Shown: piece by piece, positions 1 through 7,999 of the stretch
Numbering within the stretch: the first letter of the stretch is position 1
How the letters are laid out: every line of letters begins with the position of its first letter
NCBI GenBank assembly: GCA_964471325.1
Contig: CAYYFL010000011.1
Location: 1-64,000 of the forward strand
From: Velamenicoccus sp964471325
GTDB taxonomy: Bacteria > Omnitrophota > Gorgyraeia > Velamenicoccales > Velamenicoccaceae
Direction: 5' to 3'
Length of the DNA stretch: 64,000 nt
Notes under the pieces: model-generated
Seen by the model: the letters and a program-made list of their open reading frames with translations, nothing else
Told to the model about the DNA's origin: nothing
Database searches by the model: none
Program-made: the position numbers and the translations under genes

Positions 1-1
1 A

Positions 2-124
2 GAGACCTATTATTTTGAAAAAGGCGACGATATCTATGTGCTGAGTTATAAGAATGCAGATGTTGATTTTGCTGCCCAGGAAAGTCTGTTCCTGGACACC
101 CTGGAGTCCTTCAAGCTATCCTGA
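2..124 (+). CDS. C-terminal end of an unknown protein (partial)
   Basis: An open frame enters from the left edge and ends at TGA 122-124. The visible 40 residues end in FLDTLESFKLS. Endings of the type 'F..ILDSFKL' are common in small secreted or lipoprotein-type bacterial proteins, so an exported protein is possible, but no domain can be named. It is followed by the nikR promoter on the same strand, so it is probably the last gene of an upstream unit. Confidence 0.6.
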   Translation, partial: ETYYFEKGDDIYVLSYKNADVDFAAQESLFLDTLESFKLS

Positions 125-144
125 AATTCTTTTCCCAAATCCCT

Positions 145-172
145 TTGACACAAACGTCCTTCGTGTTATGAT
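145..172 (+). promoter_or_regulatory. sigma70-like promoter of nikR-cbiQ-cbiO
   Basis: TTGACA (145-150), 16-bp spacer, TATGAT (167-172). It lies 90 bp upstream of the chosen nikR start and nothing else on this strand lies between. The candidate NikR operator overlaps the -10 box. Confidence 0.65.
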
Positions 173-190
173 TTTTATAATCGGTAGCAC
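163..190 (+). promoter_or_regulatory. candidate NikR operator
   Basis: An imperfect dyad GTGTTAT-N14-GTAGCAC covers the -10 region of the nikR promoter. Read one base wider it is CGTGTTA-N16-TAGCACG. NikR sites known in other bacteria are split dyads with similar spacing (GTATGA-N16-TCATAC in E. coli; GTGTTAC with a 13-14 bp gap in some deltaproteobacteria). Its position would let NikR shut off its own operon. Function is inferred. Confidence 0.5.
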
Positions 191-262
191 GCAAGGATAT
201 TCTTTTGTCCTTTGGGGCCGGTTTTAGGTGGCCGGCAGCTGTGCAGGAGGAAGGGGGCTGTT

Positions 263-679
263 TTGTCTAAATTGTCGCGTTTCGGCGTATCGATGGAAGA
301 GGAATTTTTGAGCCGCTTCGACGCTCACATGCGCCGCAAGGGATACAAGAACCGTTCGGAGGCCATCCGTGATTTGATCCGCGGTGTTTTTGTGGCCCAG
401 GAATGGCAGGCGAATGAAAGAGTGGCCGGCGCGCTCCTGGTCGTTTATGACCATCATAGGCGGGACCTGGTGGAGAATCTCCTGGGGATCCAGCACGATG
501 CGCAGGAGCATATCGTTTCCACGCAGCATATCCATCTGGACCATCATAACTGTTTGGAGATCATCGTCGTCCGCGGCCGCGCCAGACGTATCCAGGATCT
601 TTATGACCGGATCCAGGCGCTCAAGGGTATCAAACATACGTCCTTAAGCATGGCGACGACAGGCAGCAAAATCCTCTAG
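263..679 (+). CDS. nikR: nickel-responsive regulator NikR
   Basis: A protein of 138 residues with an N-terminal ribbon-helix-helix (RF-GVSMEEEFLSRFD..GYKNRSEAIRDLIR) and a C-terminal ACT-like metal-sensing domain. The Ni(II) ligands are visible as H-x-H...C in HIHLDHHNCLE. The start is taken as TTG 263 because a purine-rich Shine-Dalgarno (AGGAGG 245-250, AAGGGGG 251-257) lies just before it and the protein then begins where the family normally does; an ATG further upstream would add about 17 unlikely residues. NikR binds DNA as a tetramer when nickel is bound and represses nickel uptake genes, which fits the following transporter genes. Confidence 0.9.
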   Translation: MSKLSRFGVSMEEEFLSRFDAHMRRKGYKNRSEAIRDLIRGVFVAQEWQANERVAGALLVVYDHHRRDLVENLLGIQHDAQEHIVSTQHIHLDHHNCLEIIVVRGRARRIQDLYDRIQALKGIKHTSLSMATTGSKIL

Positions 680-749
680 AAGTCTGCCGTTGGCGTACAA
701 GATGCACGCAAGGAGCAATCGGTTTTCCTGAGTCAGGAAGGGTCTCTCC

Positions 750-1484
750 ATGCATCATAATTTCATTGACGCATATTCCCGGACCGATTCTTTTTTGTGC
801 CGGCGCGATCCCCGCGCGAAGCTTTTTGTTTTCGGTCTTTTTATCTTGCTTGTGCTTTTGCAGCCTTCCGACGGTATGCGGGGGCTTGTTTTCTACGGCG
901 TCCTTTTGGCCGTTGTTTTTATTTTTTCGCGCCTGCCGCTGAGGCCGATCGCCGGCCGCATCCTGGCCTTGTTGCCCTTCGTGCTCTTGACGGGGTGGTC
1001 CATGCGTGCGGCATCCGGCGGACTTGCTGTGACCGTCATCAAAGCGGTGGAGGCCATGGCGGCGGTTTTTCTGATGGTTTCGACGACGCCGTTCCCGCGG
1101 TTGCTCAAGGCGTTGGAAGCCATGCGGTGTCCTTCGATCGTGATCCGGATGCTGTCGTTCTTGTACCGCTATATCTATCTTATCCTCGATGAGTTCATGA
1201 AGATGCGCCAGGCCCAGTTGTCGCGGACAGCGGGCGGCCGTCTTTCGCCAGGCCGCCAGGCGAAGGTTTTTTCAAGCATCCTCGGCCATTTGTTTGTCAG
1301 GTCCTACGAAAAAGGAGAAAGGGTGTATCTGGCCATGTGCGCGCGTGGCTATGACGGCACCGTCCGTGTTTTGGCCTATCCGGGGTTTGCGCGCACGGCC
1401 GCATGGGCGGATGGGGCATTCCTCGTAATCTCCATTTTGATCCTGGGCAGTGTGGAGGCTTTATGTCTTATGCCGTGGAAATAG
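750..1484 (+). CDS. cbiQ: ECF transporter transmembrane T component (CbiQ/NikQ family)
   Basis: A membrane protein of 244 residues with several hydrophobic segments (about 28-45, 50-66, 74-88, 95-110 and 225-240). It opens with the family-typical stretch around RRDPRAKLFVFGLFIL and has the cytoplasmic region with an Ala-rich-Gly type coupling motif (YLAMCARGYDG) near residue 200 that contacts the ATPase. It forms the scaffold of an energy-coupling-factor importer for Ni or Co. It lies between nikR and cbiO and its last 22 bases overlap cbiO. No substrate-binding CbiM/NikM component is seen in the window, so the S component must be encoded elsewhere. Confidence 0.85.
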   Translation: MHHNFIDAYSRTDSFLCRRDPRAKLFVFGLFILLVLLQPSDGMRGLVFYGVLLAVVFIFSRLPLRPIAGRILALLPFVLLTGWSMRAASGGLAVTVIKAVEAMAAVFLMVSTTPFPRLLKALEAMRCPSIVIRMLSFLYRYIYLILDEFMKMRQAQLSRTAGGRLSPGRQAKVFSSILGHLFVRSYEKGERVYLAMCARGYDGTVRVLAYPGFARTAAWADGAFLVISILILGSVEALCLMPWK

Positions 1485-2176
1485 AGCATCTTCATTTTAG
1501 CTATCCTGACGGCACGCAAGTGTTGAAAGACCTGTCGGTTGCTATTCCCGAAGACGATTCTGTCGGTCTGATTGGGCCTAACGGCGCCGGCAAGACGACT
1601 TTGCTGTTGCATCTTAACGGTATTCTGCGCGGCGAGGGAAAGATCAGGGTTTTTTCCCGAGAAATATGTGACGGGAACCTTGCCCGCGTGCGGCGGGATG
1701 TAGGGCTTGTCTTTCAGGATCCCGATACACAGCTTTTTATGCCGACCGTCTTTGATGATGTTGCCTTCGGTCCGTTGAATATGGGCCTGCCGCAGGACGA
1801 GATCGGCCGGCGCGTGCACCGGACGCTCGGGGCCGTGGATATGGAGGCGAGCGCTGAACGGCCGTCGCATCATCTGAGCTTTGGCGAGAAGAAGAGGGTT
1901 TCGGTGGCGACGGTGCTGGCGATGGCCCCCCGGCTTTTGGTTCTTGACGAACCCACCAGCAACCTCGACCCCGGCCACAGGCAGCAGCTGATAGAGATCC
2001 TGAAGGGGGTTTCAATGACCAAGCTGATCGCTTCCCACGACTTGGAAATGATCCGGGTCCTGACCCGGCAGGTCATCTTGCTGAGCGGCGGCCGCATCGT
2101 CGCCTACGGCCCTACCCGCGAGATTCTTTCCGACCACCAACTCCTCAAGAGCAACGGATTTTTTCTTCTCTCCTGA
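1463..2176 (+). CDS. cbiO: ECF transporter ATP-binding protein (CbiO/NikO family)
   Basis: An ABC ATPase of 237 residues. Walker A is GPNGAGKTT near residue 37, the Q-loop is VFQDPDTQLF, the signature is LSFGEKKRVSVA, Walker B is LLVLDEPTSNLDP and the switch His is in IASHDLEM. The Q-D-P-D-x-Q-L-F form is typical of cobalt/nickel ECF ATPases. ATG 1463 is preceded by GGAGG (1454-1458) and overlaps the end of cbiQ, so the two are translationally coupled; a longer reading frame from 1403 would only add unrelated residues. It energises metal import with CbiQ under presumed NikR control. Confidence 0.88.
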   Translation: MSYAVEIEHLHFSYPDGTQVLKDLSVAIPEDDSVGLIGPNGAGKTTLLLHLNGILRGEGKIRVFSREICDGNLARVRRDVGLVFQDPDTQLFMPTVFDDVAFGPLNMGLPQDEIGRRVHRTLGAVDMEASAERPSHHLSFGEKKRVSVATVLAMAPRLLVLDEPTSNLDPGHRQQLIEILKGVSMTKLIASHDLEMIRVLTRQVILLSGGRIVAYGPTREILSDHQLLKSNGFFLLS

Positions 2177-2179
2177 CCT

Positions 2180-2208
2180 TTGCCAAATGCCTTATTTTGT
2201 GCTATATT
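2180..2208 (+). promoter_or_regulatory. sigma70-like promoter of the GGDEF gene
   Basis: TTGCCA (2180-2185), 17-bp spacer, TATATT (2203-2208), starting just after the cbiO stop. It would give a leader of about 205 nt before the GGDEF start at 2421. The leader holds GC-rich inverted segments (for example around GGCCGGCGG near 2350). I compared it by eye with c-di-GMP riboswitch consensus and found no convincing match. Confidence 0.55.
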
Positions 2209-2420
2209 CTTCCCGAAGGAAGAAAGGTGGCATATATGGCGTTGTGTTATATGCCGTATCGTATTCTTGAGAAAAGGTCTCTGGAAAACCCGGAGGCCTT
2301 TTTTGTTTCATGGGGCCACGGCAGGCAGGGGGCGCAGCCGGCATGAATTGTCCGGCCGGCGGAAAGCGGCCAAGACATCGTCGGCGGCTGGACTAGACTC
2401 CTGCAGGCCAGAGGAGAGGT

Positions 2421-4826
2421 ATGGATTACTTAGAAAAGATCCTTAATCCCGGAGATGAAGACCTGCCGTTGGCTTCGCGGCTTCTCTATCAGCTGATCGA
2501 CGAAAAGTATCGCACGCTGTTGGATGAATCCAGCGATCTGATGGGTATCGTCGACCGCGAAGGGAAATTTATTTACGTCAACAGGCAGTTGGCGGATTCG
2601 CTCGGGTATACCAAGAAAGAATGTTTGAACATGCATATGTACGATATCATCGCTCCGGAGAGCCAGGCGGCGTTCGCGGAGAGGGCAAAGGAGTTTCTGA
2701 AGTCGGGCCGCTTGCGGATGCAGGATTTTGTCCTGAAGACCAAGTGGGGCGGCAAGGTCACCGGCGAGATGAACTCTATAGCATTCTGCGATAACCAGGG
2801 GCGTTACTGCGGCGCCAAGGCCGTTTTCAAGGACAAGACCAAACTCTTGGAGGTCCAGAGGCTTGAGAAGAAATACGAATCGATGCTTGAAGACGGCATC
2901 GATACGCTGGATTACATCATCATGATCCTCGACAGGAATTTCCGGGTGCACTGGGTCTCTTCAAGCGTCGGCACGTATTTTGGCCTCGACAAGAGAGGGG
3001 CGGTCGGCGAGGACATACGCAGGATTTTCCGGGAGAGCTTTAAAGACCTGATCCTGGATCATGACCTTTTTTTGCAGGGTATTCTTTCGGCCTACGAGGC
3101 CAACGCCGCCGTGGAGAATGTTGAGTATCAGATGAAAAGGCCGGGCCATCCGGACATCGACTATATGGAGCATTGGAGTTATCCCATCACCCATGGCGAG
3201 CTCAATGGCGGCCGCGTGGAGATATTCCGCGACATCACCCGGAGGAAAAAGTCGGAGGAGATGCTTGAGTATTATTACAAAAAGATACACACCATCATGG
3301 AGCATGCGGTGGAAGGCATCGTGGAATTGCGCATGGACAATTCGATCCAGTTCGTCAACAGAAGTTTCTCGGACTTGCTGGGGTATCTTGAATCGGAGAT
3401 GGTGGATCGGAGCCTTTATGATTTTATTCTGCCCGAGGAGCATAGACATCTTCCGTCCGTCAAGCTGATCCGCAGGGCCCAGGAGATTATTTTCGTCAAG
3501 AAAGACGGCCATTATCTTTATGCCCTGGCATCCAGCATTCCTCTTGTCTTCGGCACGCAGCCGCCTCACACCCTTGTGTTCATTTCGGATATCACGGAGG
3601 CCAAGACGGCATCCATCAAATTACGGGATGCCAACATGACGCTGCGGGCGCTCAATGCTTCGTTGGTGGAAAATGCGCTCAAGGATGTCCAGACGGGGGT
3701 GTATAATTATCGCTATCTTCATGAAAGGCTCCACGAGGAGGTTCATCGTGCCCGCCGTTATTGGCGGTCGTTCGCCGTCATCATGATCGATCTGGATTTC
3801 TTTAAGGCTGTCAACGACGCCTACGGTCATTTGTTCGGGGATATGGTCCTTAAAGGCTTCGCAGACCTTCTGAGGATCAGCGTACGCGCGACGGACATCG
3901 TGGTGCGTTCCGGAGGAGAAGAGTTTGTCGTCTTCTGTCCCGACACGGACAGCTTCGGGGCTTTCGCCACGGCCCGCAAGATCGCCGCGGCGCTGAAAAA
4001 GAAACCTCTTGGCAACAAGGAGCGCCGTGTGACCATCACCGTCAGCATGGGGATCGCCTCTTACCCGGATGTGAATGTTTTAGATCCCGCGGCCCTTTTG
4101 AATGCCGCCGACAAGGCGATGTATCGAAGCAAGGCCGCCGGCCGCAATCGCATCACGATTTTCCACAGAGAAGAAGCGGAGATTATAAAGACGCAGGATC
4201 CTGTCCATGGCCCCGAGGAAAACCTTTTCGTGAAGATGAAACAACGGCTGCGGTATGTGAATTTGAGAAATGAAGAGGCCATGCTGGAATCCTTCAGGCC
4301 TTTGATGCGCAAGACCGATGAAATCCTCGGCTATGAGCCTGGTTATACGGATCGTATCGTCAAGGATGTGGAAAGCCTGTCTCTGGAGATGGCGTTGCCG
4401 CAAGAGGATGCGTCTCGTGCGAGGCGTGCAGCGTTATTGTGCAACCTTGGTTTTTTGAGCCTCCCCAGGGATGTTCTGCGCAAATCCTTGCTGAGCGACC
4501 AGGAAAAAGCGCTGGTGCGGCGGCATCCTTTTTTCAGCATAGACCTCATCGGCGATGTCGCTTTCCTGGCGGCCCTCAGAGAGGATGTCCTGGACCACCA
4601 TGAGCATTTTGACGGTTCGGGTTATCCGCGCGGCCTCAAGGGGGGGATGATCCCGATCGCCTCGCGGATGATCGCCGTTGCCGAGGCCTATGAGGCGATG
4701 ATTTCTCCGCGCCCCTACCGTGTCAAGCCCTTGAGTTGCAAAGAAACAGCAAGCGCCCTTGCCAAGGAATCCAGCCGTCAGTTTGACCCTTCCATCGTCG
4801 CCTGTCTCCTTAAGCGAATTAAGTGA
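2421..4826 (+). CDS. PAS-PAS-PAS-GGDEF protein with degenerate HD-GYP domain
   Basis: A soluble signalling protein of 801 residues. Three PAS sensor domains can be followed at about 25-140 (DREGKFIYVNRQLADSLGYT), 150-280 and 285-400 (FVNRSFSDLLGYLESEM). The diguanylate cyclase domain spans about 420-590 with active-site GGEEF near 497 and an RxxD product-inhibition site (RATD) exactly five residues before it, so it should make c-di-GMP with feedback control. The C-terminal part (about 640-801) is HD-GYP-like: HHEHFDGSGYP is kept, but the family's H-D pair (LLHDIGK) reads LLCNLG, so phosphodiesterase activity is doubtful. ATG 2421 follows GAGGAGAGG. No membrane segments are seen. Confidence 0.85.
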   Translation: MDYLEKILNPGDEDLPLASRLLYQLIDEKYRTLLDESSDLMGIVDREGKFIYVNRQLADSLGYTKKECLNMHMYDIIAPESQAAFAERAKEFLKSGRLRMQDFVLKTKWGGKVTGEMNSIAFCDNQGRYCGAKAVFKDKTKLLEVQRLEKKYESMLEDGIDTLDYIIMILDRNFRVHWVSSSVGTYFGLDKRGAVGEDIRRIFRESFKDLILDHDLFLQGILSAYEANAAVENVEYQMKRPGHPDIDYMEHWSYPITHGELNGGRVEIFRDITRRKKSEEMLEYYYKKIHTIMEHAVEGIVELRMDNSIQFVNRSFSDLLGYLESEMVDRSLYDFILPEEHRHLPSVKLIRRAQEIIFVKKDGHYLYALASSIPLVFGTQPPHTLVFISDITEAKTASIKLRDANMTLRALNASLVENALKDVQTGVYNYRYLHERLHEEVHRARRYWRSFAVIMIDLDFFKAVNDAYGHLFGDMVLKGFADLLRISVRATDIVVRSGGEEFVVFCPDTDSFGAFATARKIAAALKKKPLGNKERRVTITVSMGIASYPDVNVLDPAALLNAADKAMYRSKAAGRNRITIFHREEAEIIKTQDPVHGPEENLFVKMKQRLRYVNLRNEEAMLESFRPLMRKTDEILGYEPGYTDRIVKDVESLSLEMALPQEDASRARRAALLCNLGFLSLPRDVLRKSLLSDQEKALVRRHPFFSIDLIGDVAFLAALREDVLDHHEHFDGSGYPRGLKGGMIPIASRMIAVAEAYEAMISPRPYRVKPLSCKETASALAKESSRQFDPSIVACLLKRIK

Positions 4827-4913
4827 TTTCGTAGACCTTCCCATAGGTATTTTCTTGTTTCGCGATCCGCCGGGATCCCGGGGGCCCAGAATACCATGTT
4901 TTTGCAAAGGTAT

Positions 4914-4941
4914 TTGACTTTTAGTCCTGTTGTGATATATT
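4914..4941 (+). promoter_or_regulatory. sigma70-like promoter ahead of the lipoprotein leader
   Basis: TTGACT (4914-4919), 16-bp spacer, TATATT (4936-4941). The next start codon is more than 300 bp downstream, so the transcript has a long structured leader. Confidence 0.55.
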
Positions 4942-5245
4942 GGCTCAAATCTTTAAAAATACGAGTTACTCTTTATGGCTCTTCCGCCGCAGAAAGCGGC
5001 GGATCCGTCATTCCGATTTGGCGGGGTGCGATGGAGCCGGGTCATTCTGCATAGTAGAGGAACTAACCTAGAAAGGGTAGACCTTCGCAATGCCAAATAA
5101 GCGAAGGGTCTAATTCCGCCAGAGGCGGAGGATTGTTAAGAAAGACCCCTTGCCTAAACGCTTGTCCATTTCACTCACAAGTGCCAGAGGCGTTTGTGAG
5201 ATGGACTTACGCAGGCTGCGGGGTAATTCCGCCAGAGGCGGAATT
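4942..5245 (+). repeat. long leader with palindromic repeats, possible structured RNA
   Basis: There is no convincing gene in this 300-bp stretch. It holds several strong hairpins: CCGCC/GGCGG arms at 4984-5002, a stem AGACCTTCGC/GCGAAGGGTCT at about 5080-5110, two copies of TAATTCCGCCAGAGGCGGA (5111-5129 and 5224-5242), and a long palindrome between them whose arms are GTCCAT...ATGGAC. The second copy ends next to the Shine-Dalgarno of the lipoprotein gene (5246-5252), so folding could hide the ribosome site. It could also be a small RNA; I recognise no known family. Confidence 0.5.
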
Positions 5246-5257
5246 AAGGAGGTTATG

Positions 5258-5644
5258 ATGAGCAGGATGTGGGTAGGTATTGGGATTGCGGCGGCGGCAT
5301 TGACCGTAGCCGGATGCGCTACGACCAAGTCGGGTTCCGCTTCGTTGGAAAACCGCGTGCAGGTTCTTGAAAGCAAAGTCCAGGCGCTGGAAGGGCCAGC
5401 GATGACGTCCGAGGCGCCGGTTTCTTTCGAGAAAGAGTCTTCGGGAGTGACGGCGGCAACGATGACGAAGAAACAGATTCAGCAGGCCCTGAAGAATGCC
5501 GGTTATTATGACGGCAAGATTGACGGCAAGATCGGGCCGAAGACCACCGCTGCGATCAAGCAATTCCAGAAAGATCTGGGTCTTAAGGCCGACGGCATCG
5601 TCGGTAAAAATACAAAAGAAAAACTTTTGAAATATCTTCCATAA
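5258..5644 (+). CDS. peptidoglycan-binding lipoprotein (paralogue 1)
   Basis: 128 residues. A lipoprotein signal ends in the lipobox TVAGC, followed by a short coiled-coil-like stretch (SLENRVQVLESKVQALE) and a PG_binding_1 domain at about 60-125 (GYYDGKIDGKIGPKT...IKQFQKDLGLKADGIVG). It should sit in a membrane leaflet and hold on to peptidoglycan. The start at 5258 is chosen over 5255 because of spacing from AAGGAGG (5246-5252). The next gene is a paralogue with the same arrangement. Partner and exact role are unknown. Confidence 0.8.
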   Translation: MSRMWVGIGIAAAALTVAGCATTKSGSASLENRVQVLESKVQALEGPAMTSEAPVSFEKESSGVTAATMTKKQIQQALKNAGYYDGKIDGKIGPKTTAAIKQFQKDLGLKADGIVGKNTKEKLLKYLP

Positions 5645-5705
5645 TAGAATGGCTTGATGGGCTATTCTTTTCAAAAAGACAAGATCAGAAAGGCAAGATA
5701 AAAAA

Positions 5706-6191
5706 ATGTTCTCTTTGCGTTTTGCGTGCGCCATCTTCGTGATTTTTGGCTTTGCCGTGTCAGGATGCGGCAAGGACAGCAATAAAAAACAGAAATTTGC
5801 CGTTGAAGAAGGTGTTCTGAATTTAAGCGAGGCGGATAATCTTCTTTCAGGATCGCGCGATGAGGCCGTAGAGATCGTGGATAACGGCCGGCAGGCGCAG
5901 ACACAGGTGGCTGTGGATGTTCCTGTCCCGGCGGATGTCCCTGTCCCGGCGGAGGAAGTAAGGCCCTCAGCCGTTGTTCTGGGGGAGACGCCGGACGAGA
6001 AGGGGATCCAGACGGCCCTGAAGGACCTTGGGTTTTACCAGGGTGAGATCGACGGCAAGATCGGTCCCAAGACGAAAGCGGCCATCCGGGAGTTTCAGCA
6101 GAAAAACGGTCTTGCGGCCGACGGCAAAGTCGGGCCAAAAACCTGGGCGGCGCTCAAGACGGCCCTGACGGCTTCCCAGAATCCTCAATAA
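5706..6191 (+). CDS. peptidoglycan-binding lipoprotein (paralogue 2)
   Basis: 161 residues with lipobox AVSGC near residue 21, a low-complexity linker that includes a tandem VPVPAD/VPVPAE repeat, and a C-terminal PG_binding_1 domain (GFYQGEIDGKIGPKT...FQQKNGLAADGKVGPKT). The shared motif DGKIGPKT and gene order show that it arose by tandem duplication from the preceding gene, 61 bp upstream. It probably anchors the envelope to the wall or helps a wall enzyme not seen here. Confidence 0.8.
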   Translation: MFSLRFACAIFVIFGFAVSGCGKDSNKKQKFAVEEGVLNLSEADNLLSGSRDEAVEIVDNGRQAQTQVAVDVPVPADVPVPAEEVRPSAVVLGETPDEKGIQTALKDLGFYQGEIDGKIGPKTKAAIREFQQKNGLAADGKVGPKTWAALKTALTASQNPQ

Positions 6192-6202
6192 ACCAACGAA
6201 CA

Positions 6203-7999
6203 ATGCCTGATAAAAAACAACCTCCTACAAGGCATGCGAGACTCAAGACTTGGGTCTCCGAGATGACATCTTTGTGCCGGCCCGACCGCATCGTCTGGAT
6301 CGACGGTTCAGAAGAGGAGAAAAGGCGTCTTGAAGACGAGGCTGTGGCCACCGGTGAGATCATCCGGCTGAATCAGGAAAAGCTCCCCGGCTGTTTGTAT
6401 CACCGCACGGCTGCGAACGATGTCGCCCGCACGGAACACCTCACCTTTATCTGCACAAAGAAAAAAGAAGACGCCGGTCCCACGAATAACTGGATGCCTC
6501 CCCGCGATGCTTACCGCAAGGCTTCGGATTATTTCAGGGGGGCCATGAAGGGGCGCACGATGTATGTGGTCCCGTTCTCCATGGGGCCCGTGGGTTCCCC
6601 TTTCAGCAAGATCGGCGTTGAGCTGACGGACAGCATCTATGTCGTCCTGAATATGCGCATCATGACGCGTATCGGTCAGAAGGTGCTGGATTTCCTTGGC
6701 GCCGACGGCGAATTCACCAAATGCCTCCATTCCAAGGCAGACCTCGATATCGACAAAAGATTGATCCTTCACTTTCCGGAAGATAACGCTATCTGGAGCG
6801 TCGGATCGGGATATGGCGGCAACGTTCTTTTGGGCAAAAAATGCCTTTCGTTGCGTATCGCCAGTTATATGGGGCTGCGGGAAGGCTGGATGGCCGAACA
6901 TATGCTGATCATGGGTATTGAGGAGCCTAACGGCCATGTGGAATATATCGCAGCCGCGTTTCCCAGCGCCTGCGGCAAGACGAATCTCGCCATGCTCATT
7001 CCTCCCGAAGGCCTGAAGAGCAAGGGGTATAAGATCTGGACCGTGGGCGACGACATCGCCTGGATGCGGATCGATTCCGACGGGGCCCTCTGGGCGGTCA
7101 ACCCGGAGGCGGGGTTCTTCGGTGTGGCGCCGGGGACAAACTCCAAGAGTAATCCGAACGCCATGGCGACGATCAGGAAGAATACGATTTTTACCAATGT
7201 CCTCCTGAAAAAAGATTTTACGGTGTGGTGGGAAGACGGCGATGAGCCGCCTCCGCCGGAAGGCATGGATTGGCGGGGCCAGCCGTGGCGGCCAGGCATG
7301 AAAGATGAGCAGGGCAAGATCATCAAAGGCGCCCATCCGAACAGCCGCTTCACCGCGCCGGCATCCCAGTGTCCCTCGATATCTTTCCGCCTGGAACACC
7401 ATCACGGCGTGCCGATCTCGGCGATCGTTTTCGGCGGCCGCCGGGCGCACGTGGCCCCTTTGGTGTATGAGACGTTTAGCTGGTGCCATGGTGTCTATGT
7501 CGGCGCGACCATGGCCTCCGAACGCACCGCCGCCCAGATGGGCACGGTGGGCGAGGTCCGTCGTGATCCTATGGCGATGCTGCCTTTCTGCGGCTATCAC
7601 ATGGGTGATTATTTCAAGCATTGGCTTGCGATGGGCAAAAAGATGGAAAAGCAGCCGAAAATCTTCCATGTCAACTGGTTCCGTCTTGATGAACACGGCA
7701 AGTTCTTATGGCCTGGCTATAGCGAAAATCTGCGCATCCTGGAGTGGATCCTCGACCGTTGCAACGACAAGGTCGAAGCAGTCAAGACGCCCGTCGGATA
7801 TGTCCCCAGGCCGCAAGACCTGGACCTGACGGGCCTGAATATTTCCAGGGATGCGCTGCAGAAAGTCCTGGAGATCGACCGTTTTGAATGGCTCCGGGAG
7901 ATGGAGAGTCAGAGAGAATTCTTGAAAACTTTTGGGGATAAGCTTCCACGGGAGCTCTGGGCCGAGTGGGAGGCGCAGAACAAGAGACTTCAGGAATAG
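6203..7999 (+). CDS. pckG: phosphoenolpyruvate carboxykinase (GTP)
   Basis: 598 residues, the usual length for the GTP-dependent family. Visible motifs are the P-loop with the hyper-reactive Cys (PSACGKTN near 255), the kinase-2 motif GDDIAWM near 281, and FxxRxxHHGV-like substrate segments. It interconverts oxaloacetate and PEP with GTP/GDP in the cytosol, linking the TCA branch to gluconeogenesis or anaplerosis. It starts 11 bp after the second lipoprotein and has no clear Shine-Dalgarno. purC begins directly after its stop, so they form one transcript. Confidence 0.95.
   Translation: MPDKKQPPTRHARLKTWVSEMTSLCRPDRIVWIDGSEEEKRRLEDEAVATGEIIRLNQEKLPGCLYHRTAANDVARTEHLTFICTKKKEDAGPTNNWMPPRDAYRKASDYFRGAMKGRTMYVVPFSMGPVGSPFSKIGVELTDSIYVVLNMRIMTRIGQKVLDFLGADGEFTKCLHSKADLDIDKRLILHFPEDNAIWSVGSGYGGNVLLGKKCLSLRIASYMGLREGWMAEHMLIMGIEEPNGHVEYIAAAFPSACGKTNLAMLIPPEGLKSKGYKIWTVGDDIAWMRIDSDGALWAVNPEAGFFGVAPGTNSKSNPNAMATIRKNTIFTNVLLKKDFTVWWEDGDEPPPPEGMDWRGQPWRPGMKDEQGKIIKGAHPNSRFTAPASQCPSISFRLEHHHGVPISAIVFGGRRAHVAPLVYETFSWCHGVYVGATMASERTAAQMGTVGEVRRDPMAMLPFCGYHMGDYFKHWLAMGKKMEKQPKIFHVNWFRLDEHGKFLWPGYSENLRILEWILDRCNDKVEAVKTPVGYVPRPQDLDLTGLNISRDALQKVLEIDRFEWLREMESQREFLKTFGDKLPRELWAEWEAQNKRLQE

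Noticed and set aside
2209..2420. A possible c-di-GMP riboswitch before the diguanylate cyclase
   Set aside because: The leader has GC-rich stems but I could not place the conserved GEMM core sequences, so there is no basis for a call.
2180..2446. An 88-codon open frame before the GGDEF gene
   Set aside because: It starts inside the promoter and overlaps the GGDEF start in another frame. Composition looks random, so I treat the stretch as leader.
4942..5245. SRP RNA, RNase P RNA or tmRNA
   Set aside because: None of the diagnostic conserved sequences of these RNAs is present; the stems are explained by inserted palindromes.
6308..7696. A 462-codon open frame antisense to pckG
   Set aside because: It is a GC-rich shadow of the strongly conserved PEPCK gene, with His/Arg-rich composition.
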